A stretch of DNA of 25,225 bases, from the NCBI GenBank assembly GCA_902495455.1, contig CABUXJ010000032.1, positions 1-25,225 on the forward strand, written 5' to 3'. This DNA comes from an uncultured Prevotella sp. Its GTDB lineage: Bacteria > Bacteroidota > Bacteroidia > Bacteroidales > Bacteroidaceae. The notes under the pieces are model-generated. The model saw nothing but the letters and a program-made list of their open reading frames with translations. It was not told the DNA's origin and did not search any database. Positions 7,938-14,133 of this stretch are shown in pieces; position 1 is the stretch's first letter, and every line of letters begins with the position of its first letter. Made by a program: the position numbers and the translations under genes.

Positions 7938-8069
7938 GCTTTATACAGCCCCTTGCAGCCGCGGGAATATCCGGAAAACGGCGCCGACAGACTTAACATC
8001 GGGTCACCTCGCGCGTATTATATAAAGGTGAACAGACAACAGGAACAACAAACATAAACCACTGACATA

Positions 8070-9593
8070 ATGAATATGGACAAAGCAAAGACCTTCCTCG
8101 CAACAGTCATCCTCTGTTGCATCGCTCTCGTCGCCGCCGCCGCGGAAGACAACGACACCCTGCCCTCACCAACAGCCGACCGTTTCGGCTTCGCCACTCT
8201 GAGGCTTCAGCTCGTCAACTATACGCCCGACATGGTCGGAAAGGAGGTGACATACGGTCAGAATGGCGCGTTTCTCGCCGTCAACCGCATGCCGGACAAG
8301 GCGCGGATAGAGGCCGACGGCAGCATGACGGTGAGCATTCCCGTGGCCGGACTGACCTCAGCCTCCATTATATGGCACTCTCCGTGGTATCGGGCGACGT
8401 TCTACATGTCACCGGGCGACACCACCGTCGTACGGCTCGACATGAAGGAACTCCTGCGGCGCAACGGGAAAACCGCGGCTACGGACGGCGCCGACGGCCC
8501 GCGGAGCCTGCTCGTGGATATTAAGGGACCATTAGAGCGCGTCGCCCGCGAATACTGCGACAACTGGCAGGACGTGACAGAAAACGTCCCGGCCGCCCCG
8601 CTGAAAGCCGTCGCAGCGATGAACGCCGACAGCTATGTGGCCTATCAGCGTGACCTGCGCGACCGCCGTCTGGCCGCATGGCGGTCGCTTCCGCTCAGCA
8701 AGGCCACGCTCACGCTGGCCGAGCTGGACGTCAACATGGAGATGCTCGCCTCTCTGAGCATGGGCGCCTATCATATCGCCGCCGCCCGCAAAGAGACCAA
8801 TGGCCTCGTGGCCGACGGCAGCAGTTCTCTCATGAAGGACAGCATCGACAGCCGCATCGCCGCAATGGAGGAGCTGAAGATGCTCAACGACGGCCGCGCG
8901 CAGCTGTCACAATACTATTACAGAGCTTCCGATGCATGTCCGGAGGACGAGGCAGAACGCCTAATGGGCACCTCCCGCGGCCCGTATTTCGACTTCAGGA
9001 AAGCCCTCACCTATCATCTCGGCTTCTCTCGGATGAATACGCTCGACCAGATGGGCTACAGCGATCTCATCGGACTGCCGTCGGGCTACCGCAGCATGAT
9101 TGAATATGAGAACAGCCAGATGGTACGAAACATAGAGGAAGCCCGCCTGAAGAAAACATATCACATCAACGAGATTGACAGCATGAGCGCCCCGGACATG
9201 TTCCGGACCATCGTCGGCCGCTATCCGGGCAAGGTTCAGCTGATAGACTTCTGGGGTACATGGTGCGGTGCTTGTCTGATGGCGCTGAAAGAAATGGAGC
9301 CGATGAAGGAGGAACTGAAAGACCATGACATCGTCTACATCCACATCTGCGACAAGAAATCGTCCACGGAGACATGGCAGAACATGGTCCCGAAGCTCAG
9401 CGGCGAACACTACCGCGTGCCCGTTGACCAATGGATTGCGCTCCAACGCCACGCCGGTCTGCCCGGCACCACCGCTCCGGCATACGTCGTCGTCGACCGC
9501 AACGGGAACATACAGCGCGCATGGACCGGATTCGGTGGAAACGAAAGCGTGGAAGATACGAAACGCGAGCTGATGAAGGCGGTAGGGAAGTGA
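8070..9593 (+). CDS. secreted thioredoxin-like (TlpA family) protein
   Basis: Predicted periplasmic protein of 507 aa. The N-terminus has a signal peptide ('FLATVILCCIALVAAAA|ED'). Residues 40-130 form a beta-rich region of the kind often placed before TlpA domains in Bacteroidetes, and residues 150-370 are helical with no recognised family. Residues 375-500 are a thioredoxin fold: 'VQLIDFWGTWCGACLMALKE' carries the active-site CGAC at 399-402, and 'PGTTAPAYVVVDRNG' supplies the cis-Pro side. Such proteins act as thiol:disulfide reductases or oxidases on envelope proteins; the substrate is unknown. The ATG at 8070 or the one at 8076 could be used. The gene seems monocistronic, and a repeat shared with another gene end follows the stop at 9628. 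Confidence 0.85.
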   Translation: MNMDKAKTFLATVILCCIALVAAAAEDNDTLPSPTADRFGFATLRLQLVNYTPDMVGKEVTYGQNGAFLAVNRMPDKARIEADGSMTVSIPVAGLTSASIIWHSPWYRATFYMSPGDTTVVRLDMKELLRRNGKTAATDGADGPRSLLVDIKGPLERVAREYCDNWQDVTENVPAAPLKAVAAMNADSYVAYQRDLRDRRLAAWRSLPLSKATLTLAELDVNMEMLASLSMGAYHIAAARKETNGLVADGSSSLMKDSIDSRIAAMEELKMLNDGRAQLSQYYYRASDACPEDEAERLMGTSRGPYFDFRKALTYHLGFSRMNTLDQMGYSDLIGLPSGYRSMIEYENSQMVRNIEEARLKKTYHINEIDSMSAPDMFRTIVGRYPGKVQLIDFWGTWCGACLMALKEMEPMKEELKDHDIVYIHICDKKSSTETWQNMVPKLSGEHYRVPVDQWIALQRHAGLPGTTAPAYVVVDRNGNIQRAWTGFGGNESVEDTKRELMKAVGK

Positions 9594-9627
9594 CGTGGAA
9601 GAGACTCCCACTGTGCCACCGGCCCCA

Positions 9628-9668
9628 CCCCGACCCTCCCCAAGGGGAGGGTGCCTACGGGATGAAGG
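9628..9668 (+). repeat. dispersed 41-bp 3'-end repeat, copy A
   Basis: It contains CCCTCCCCAAGGGGAGGG, 8-bp arms around AA, followed by GCCTACGGGATGAAGG. A second copy matching at 37 of 41 positions lies on the other strand at 16623-16663. Both copies come just after a stop codon and have the same orientation relative to the gene they follow. A terminator or mRNA 3'-end role is an inference. Confidence 0.75.
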
Positions 9669-9892
9669 AAGAGATACGGACTTTTGTCCGCAAAATTCTG
9701 AATTTAAGGGCCACGAGAGTGGGGACTTTCCAAAAAATTGCGGGCAAGGGTGAAAATATCGCAAGCATGAGCGTATCAAAAATCAGGGGTCGCCGTGACG
9801 ATTTGTTTACACATTTTGCAACACGCTCATTCATAGCCACATACAAAAGGCCGCAGTTTTGTTGGCAAACGACGGGGTTGCGGCAGTCGTGC

Positions 9893-9929
9893 AATAAGGG
9901 CCTTACGGGGTTGCCGTAAGGCCCTTATT
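9893..9929. repeat. CCGTAAGG-family hairpin
   Basis: AATAAGGGCCTTACGG (9893-9908) and CCGTAAGGCCCTTATT (9914-9929) are perfect 16-bp arms around a GGTTG loop. A further half-site, CCTTACGG, lies at 9989-9996 in the same GC-rich tract. Confidence 0.8.
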
Positions 9930-10066
9930 ACATTCTGGCGGCAGCCCCGTTGCAATGCAATAAGGCCGCCGCCGCGACCCCGGGAGACCCTTACGGCTGG
10001 AAAACGGGTGCTTTTTCGGGCAAAATGAGGGGTCGGAAAACGAAAGTTTTCTTTGTTCTGAAAACG

Positions 10067-10148
10067 CCGTAAGGGCCTCCCGGGGTGTCGACGACGGAAA
10101 TTTCCGTCAACCGCCACAGTTTGGACGCTGGTCGGGAGGCCCTTACGG
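10067..10148. repeat. CCGTAAGG-family inverted repeat with nested palindrome
   Basis: CCGTAAGGGCCTCCCG (10067-10082) and CGGGAGGCCCTTACGG (10133-10148) are perfect 16-bp arms 50 bases apart. The spacer contains a perfect 16-base palindrome, GACGGAAATTTCCGTC (10093-10108). The arms share their core with the hairpin at 9893 and the block at 2136. Confidence 0.8.
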
Positions 10149-10210
10149 GATGAAAAAGGAGTGGAAAATGAGCAAAACCGGGAGTTCAGACGGATGTGAT
10201 TTTGTAAAGA

Positions 10211-10392
10211 TAAATATGTCGCAACAATTAGTTTATATTTTGAACACGGAGACACTTCAGACACAGATATTTTGGCTTTTAACGCGAAGAAAGCGCAGAC
10301 GCGATAACGGAATGACGCAGAGGCATGACGTCCGTCATGCGCTACGCCGTTCGTTCTGCCATTGATATAAACTAATTGTTGCGATATACTTA
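10211..10392. mobile_element. MITE-like element with 28-bp terminal inverted repeats
   Basis: The sequences at 10211-10238 and 10365-10392 are inverted copies matching at 26 of 28 positions, with the shared core TCGCAACAATTAGTTTATAT. They enclose 126 bases without a coding frame, and these carry a hairpin GCATGACG-TC-CGTCATGC (10323-10340). The outer ends read TAA...TTA, so a TA target is possible, but no longer target duplication is evident. It could instead be a structured RNA or large hairpin. It ends 13 bases before the stop codon of the - strand gene. Confidence 0.5.
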
Positions 10393-10405
10393 TATGACGT
10401 CCCGG

Positions 10406-12286
10406 CTATTTTAGCTTCCGTCGATACCGCTGATTGGGATGATTTGGTATAGAAGCATATTCTCTTTCTAAAATACCATTGGAGATTAATTGTGGTAAAA
10501 CATGATTTCGCAGGTATGATTTATCCTTCCCAAGCATCTGAGTTAATTCTTGGATGGTACGCCATTCTGAAGCCACCTCACAGATAAGCCGCTCCATTTC
10601 GGCCGAGCGCAAACGTTTCTTTTTTAAAAGAGACTTCGCTTCTACACTTATAGCATATTCTCCCGTATCGGCATAACTATCATCTTTAGAACTGTCAACA
10701 TTAGACGCTAAGCTGTCAACATTAGACGCTAAGCTGTCAACATTAGCACTACCGGCAACAACATTATCGCGTGATATTATATTTGCGAGTCTATATCTTG
10801 TCCCACGTCCATACCCATCAGATAGCAACAAGCCCTCACGGCACATATTTTGTAGTAATATGGTGATGTCTGATTTATGGAGTCGCAGTACGTATCTCAG
10901 TCTTTCATTCGTCACGTGATTTTCGGTCAGAGCCAAAGCCAAAACAGTTTGCGCTTGTGCAGAAAGTTTTTGCGCCTCTATGCCAAGTCGTTTATTTAAT
11001 TCATCCAACACTTCCGGTTGAATCAGAGACTGCATGGAGAGCCAGAACTCAACCTTATCCGGGCGAGTCCGCTCAAAGATAAATGGCGCTTTCCAATTAT
11101 TTCTTCGCCAACCTTCCATAATCTTTGCACCACCGCTACCTGCTTTTTCGGCAGGTCCAAGCATCATAAACATTTTTTGAAGTGTGGGATTCCGACACAC
11201 ACTTTCCCCTCCTTCAAAGAATTGTTCTTGAGAAACCAACATGGTTCCTGGATTCGAAAAGAAATAAGTACCGTTCTTAAATATTACATTCAAAGAACCT
11301 TCTGCTTTATAATCAGGATGTACACAAAGATTTACGAATACCTCCCTGATGGCAACATGGGCCGGAGACTGATCTATTCGCTGATTATCCTTGATATAGA
11401 AAGGCTTCGGCAAAAAACTTTGTAATCGTGGAAGTGTTCGGAGATAGAATTGAAACAAATTAGCCTCCCATGTACCATCGGGATAAATGCGATCTATCCA
11501 GCGTTCAGTCTCATTGATTGTAGTTTCATTACGATAGTCTGGAAAGAAATTCGGCAAACATTCATCATCGATAATTGCATCCGTTTTCCCAAACATCAAA
11601 ATTCCAGCGACAGTAAACCCTTCTTCCCCAGATACACGATCTCTTCTATATGCTCCGAGTTGCCTAAGGAAACTTAAATCGTCTAAAGTTGACCAAACAT
11701 GGTCCGGCTTGGCGATATTGAATAATTGACGATACTGTCGCAGAGACTCTTTATCAATATCTTCAATGGTATACCCCTTAAGAATTCGCTTATCTGTGGT
11801 ACGAGTGAGGTCTGCATCGGCAAACATTCTTTGCACTTCGCTTCGCGTACATTTGAAATCGCCTTCATAGCCTCGCCGATATGTACCACCATAAGGATCA
11901 TGGCCCACATATACCGGTCGTTGATCTCTATTAGCACGCGGTACTCTTATGATAAGTACATAGAAAGTTTCAACTTGCAATGGTTTGACATCATCATTAT
12001 TAAGAAGATTAAGATTGGTCGTATTTCGATTGGCCAATCCGGACCATAAATCTTTTTGCAATTTATCAATATCTGTTACCGATAAATTATCTGATTTAAG
12101 CTGACCATGTTTTTCTTTGATGCCTAATATCAAAACACCCCCGTTTGTGTTTGCAAACGCACTATATGTCTCCCAAAACGAAGCGGGGAAACCTCCTTTG
12201 GCTCCCTTAAACTCCAATTCTTCATTTTCAGCAATGTCGTGAAGTGAATTTAGAAGATATTTTATCCGGCCATCAAATCCTTCCAT
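10406..12286 (-). CDS. AlbA_2 / divergent ATPase (HATPase_c_4) domain protein
   Basis: Probably cytoplasmic, 626 aa, of the family often annotated as ATP-binding or RecG-related transcriptional regulator. Residues 15-140 fit an AlbA_2 (Schlafen-type) nucleic-acid-binding domain: 'EELEFKGAKGGFP..FWETYSAFANTNGGVLILGI'. Around residue 315, 'REVFVNLCVHPDY' and then 'FFSNPGTMLV' fit the HATPase_c_4 pattern. Winged-helix-like segments follow at about 440-510 and 555-620, separated by a linker with a 7-residue repeat NVDSLAS. It stands alone, is less GC-rich than the housekeeping genes and is flanked by repeats, which fits horizontal acquisition. Relatives occur as regulators and near defence loci; nothing here decides the role. 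Confidence 0.75.
   Translation of the reverse strand: MEGFDGRIKYLLNSLHDIAENEELEFKGAKGGFPASFWETYSAFANTNGGVLILGIKEKHGQLKSDNLSVTDIDKLQKDLWSGLANRNTTNLNLLNNDDVKPLQVETFYVLIIRVPRANRDQRPVYVGHDPYGGTYRRGYEGDFKCTRSEVQRMFADADLTRTTDKRILKGYTIEDIDKESLRQYRQLFNIAKPDHVWSTLDDLSFLRQLGAYRRDRVSGEEGFTVAGILMFGKTDAIIDDECLPNFFPDYRNETTINETERWIDRIYPDGTWEANLFQFYLRTLPRLQSFLPKPFYIKDNQRIDQSPAHVAIREVFVNLCVHPDYKAEGSLNVIFKNGTYFFSNPGTMLVSQEQFFEGGESVCRNPTLQKMFMMLGPAEKAGSGGAKIMEGWRRNNWKAPFIFERTRPDKVEFWLSMQSLIQPEVLDELNKRLGIEAQKLSAQAQTVLALALTENHVTNERLRYVLRLHKSDITILLQNMCREGLLLSDGYGRGTRYRLANIISRDNVVAGSANVDSLASNVDSLASNVDSSKDDSYADTGEYAISVEAKSLLKKKRLRSAEMERLICEVASEWRTIQELTQMLGKDKSYLRNHVLPQLISNGILEREYASIPNHPNQRYRRKLK
10692..10746 (-). 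repeat. in-frame 21-bp tandem repeat, 2.6 copies
   Basis: The unit CTGTCAACATTAGACGCTAAG (plus strand, 21 bp, written here as CTGTCAACATT + AGACGCTAAG) occurs twice in full, at 10692-10712 and 10713-10733, and then as 13 more bases. It encodes NVDSLAS repeats in the linker before the last domain. Identical units suggest recent slippage, and copy number could vary between strains without a frameshift. Confidence 0.85.
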
Positions 12287-12347
12287 CTATTTGCAATTTA
12301 AGACAAAGTAGAACCCTCATAATTTATGACGATTACTTTTTCACATG

Positions 12348-12355
12348 CAAATTTA
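12348..12355 (-). promoter_or_regulatory. possible promoter element for the AlbA_2 gene
   Basis: On the minus strand this reads TAAATTTG, matching TAnnTTTG, 61 bases before the ATG. No -33 box at the expected distance is seen, and the region is AT-rich, so a chance match is possible. Confidence 0.3.
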
Positions 12356-12611
12356 CTAAAGAATTTTGAAATTTGAGTTCTATATCACAACAAAAGGCTC
12401 TTTATCAAAAGTCTTGTCTGCATTGCCTACATTCTATATTGCGTATTATGCAAGTAGAGATTGTATTTAATTGTATTTAAAAGTTGCTATATCCACATTT
12501 TACGATAGTTTTTTTGCTCTGAAATGTAGTGAAACGTGTTTTGCGACAGTTTAGACGCAGTAAAACGATAACATTTTTAATCAAATTGCATTTTCGTTCG
12601 ATTTAATTTCA

Positions 12612-12619
12612 TATCTTTG
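12612..12619 (+). promoter_or_regulatory. promoter element of the DUF4878-like gene pair
   Basis: TATCTTTG matches TAnnTTTG. The nearest upstream box is an imperfect ATTG at 12585-12588, 23 bases away. If used, it gives a leader of about 258 bases before the ATG at 12884. Confidence 0.5.
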
Positions 12620-12883
12620 CAGAAAAGAGGCAGGAGACACCTGTCATGATGTTTTTGAAAGAAGCGTTGTGCTTATATTGTAGATGGAGACGCAGGAAAT
12701 TCCCAGGATGACACAAGAGATTTTGTACAACAGTTTTCCATCCGCACATAGAGTGGACGGGGTTTGTCATTGCTCATCGGATATTTTCTGCAGCCATCAT
12801 CTATGATAGGGCATGGTTGGCTCACGTTTTCTTATTTAATAACTGCTGAATAGTGCCGGTCAGCTAAAACTTTTTTAAAGAGT

Positions 12884-13306
12884 ATGAGAAGATATCTTTT
12901 GACTTTCGGCCTGTGCTTGATGACAATGATGGCCATGTTGACATCATGCGATTCGGATGTTGACCAGAAAAGCCCGCAGAGTGTGGCGGAAGCAGCGCTC
13001 AAATATTGGGATGCCAGGGATTATGAAGGACTTAAAACTCTCGTCAATCCCGACAACAAGAATGCCAATTATGCCGTAGACAACATGATCAAAATGGTCA
13101 ATAAAGCGAAAGAGAACAATCCGGAATATGCACCAAAGCCGGAAACGGTGACCCGCACTTTCAAGGATGCAAAGGAAGAGTTCACCGGCAACGAGATTAC
13201 ATCGGAAACAAGATCGGCCAAAGTCAGATTTGAGGCGGAAAAGTATCCCACATCTGTCATCGTTGAACAGAAAGACGGAAAGTGGTATTTCGAAAGTTTT
13301 AAATGA
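12884..13306 (+). CDS. DUF4878-like lipoprotein
   Basis: Predicted lipoprotein of 140 aa. A signal peptide ends in the lipobox LTSC, with the acylated Cys at residue 22. The following DSDVD is acidic, like the surface-export signals described for Bacteroidetes lipoproteins, so the protein may face outward. The mature part ('SVAEAALKYWDARDYEGLKTLVNP' early, and 'VIVEQKDGKWYFESFK' at the end) fits the NTF2-like DUF4878 fold, whose function is unknown to me. AAAGAG lies just upstream of the start. Its stop overlaps the ATG of the next gene (ATGA), so the two are likely translated together. Confidence 0.8.
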   Translation: MRRYLLTFGLCLMTMMAMLTSCDSDVDQKSPQSVAEAALKYWDARDYEGLKTLVNPDNKNANYAVDNMIKMVNKAKENNPEYAPKPETVTRTFKDAKEEFTGNEITSETRSAKVRFEAEKYPTSVIVEQKDGKWYFESFK

Positions 13307-13986
13307 CGGATATGAAAAAGTTGGTAATGACAATGCTGCTGACAACGGGCTTTTCCCTGTCGCTGGCAGCACAGAACATCGGTGACAAAGGCTTGAGAAA
13401 GGCGATGAGCGCCGGCAGCTTTCTGAACACTGTCGCCCATACCAGTATGGGACTCGTCACACCGGGCAAGAAACTTATGGATATTCCCCAAGGTACAATC
13501 ATCGAAGCCCGGTATGCGGGCAACGGCTGGTGGATAGGACGACCTCAAGGCGCATCTCAGGAAGGTATACTCACCGGTTGCGAAGGCGTTAAAGAAAAAG
13601 AAGCCGACCCGATGCTGATGGCAGGGAAGGAATATTCACATGAGATTTATGCCGTTCAATTTCCCGCTCTCGGTGACGAACCCACTGCAATTGAGAAGTT
13701 TAAAGCGACAAAGAAGGTGAGCCTTGTGGACAATATAGGAGATGTCGTAGTGGATTTTGTCCGCATTGAAAACCCGACATCGGACAAAAAGACAGTGAAA
13801 AAATATAAGTATTGCGGTACGTATATGCCGTATTATATTTCACTGCGGTATATCTGGAATAACGATAAGGCAACCCCGATTGATGAAATCCGGATTTATC
13901 CCAGCTATGGTACCGACTGGAGTACCGGTTCCGCAATAGATACGGCTACAGGAGCATATATAAACGGTATAAGATATAACAAATAG
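13303..13986 (+). CDS. secreted protein of unknown function
   Basis: I do not recognise this 227-aa protein. It has a signal peptide ('MKKLVMTMLLTTGFSLSLAAQ') and no further membrane segment. The mature part has short beta-rich blocks such as 'GTIIEARYAGNGWWIGRPQG' and 'VDNIGDVVVDFVRIENP', and ends in 'GAYINGIRYNK'. The ATG at 13303 overlaps the stop of the lipoprotein gene; the ATG at 13312 would give the more usual MKK start. It is probably cotranscribed with the lipoprotein gene and ends before a hairpin at 13988. Confidence 0.75.
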   Translation: MTDMKKLVMTMLLTTGFSLSLAAQNIGDKGLRKAMSAGSFLNTVAHTSMGLVTPGKKLMDIPQGTIIEARYAGNGWWIGRPQGASQEGILTGCEGVKEKEADPMLMAGKEYSHEIYAVQFPALGDEPTAIEKFKATKKVSLVDNIGDVVVDFVRIENPTSDKKTVKKYKYCGTYMPYYISLRYIWNNDKATPIDEIRIYPSYGTDWSTGSAIDTATGAYINGIRYNK

Positions 13987-13987
13987 C

Positions 13988-14011
13988 AAACAGAGTCTTA
14001 CGTCTGTTTTT
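13988..14011 (+). terminator. terminator after the DUF4878-like gene pair
   Basis: AAACAGA (13988-13994) pairs with TCTGTTT (14003-14009) around an 8-base loop, and the T-run continues to 14011. It begins 2 bases after the stop codon. The stem is short, so it may work together with the hairpin at 14044. Confidence 0.6.
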
Positions 14012-14043
14012 CTTATATCGGCTGACATATTTACTCAATAATT

Positions 14044-14090
14044 ACAGTTCACCCCGGATTCCGTTATTACCGGAAGCCGGGGTGAACTGT
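14044..14090. terminator. long hairpin between convergent genes
   Basis: ACAGTTCACCCCGG (14044-14057) pairs perfectly with CCGGGGTGAACTGT (14077-14090). After an A-G mismatch the stem continues as TTCCG/CGGAA around a 7-base loop. It lies between a + strand gene ending at 13986 and a - strand gene ending at 14134, so it could terminate from both sides. It lacks flanking T-runs. Confidence 0.6.
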
Positions 14091-14133
14091 ATGTGGTACT
14101 GCCCGTATGAATCCTTAGACAGAATATTCCGTA

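Larger units (their letters stand above)
9594..10405. other. gene-free repeat-rich intergenic region
   Basis: I find no supportable gene in these 812 bases. The one longer open frame, 9431-9919, starts inside the TlpA gene and runs through palindromes. The region holds repeat copy A (9628-9668), a small hairpin CGGAC-TTTT-GTCCG near 9677, CCGTAAGG-type palindromes (9893-10148) and a MITE-like element (10211-10392). Confidence 0.7.
12287..12883. other. gene-free AT-rich region and long leader
   Basis: No clear gene in 597 bases. It holds a possible - strand promoter for the AlbA_2 gene near 12348, a perfect 10-bp tandem duplication TTGTATTTAA at 12461-12480 and a good + strand promoter at 12612. 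The leader after that promoter is about 260 bases long and contains a 21-codon open frame (12646-12711). Confidence 0.6.

Noticed and set aside
9431..9919. 162-codon plus-strand frame overlapping the end of the TlpA-like gene
   Set aside because: It starts in a second frame of that gene and runs through repeat copy A and a palindrome; there is no promoter or domain.
10692..10746. Short tandem units resembling a CRISPR fragment
   Set aside because: The units are adjacent with no spacers, are 21 bases long, and stay in frame within a coding sequence.
12646..12849. UGA readthrough or selenocysteine in the frame that stays open after 12711
   Set aside because: No selenocysteine machinery or SECIS-like structure was recognised, and a frame of this length with one stop is expected by chance; kept only as a note under the leader finding.
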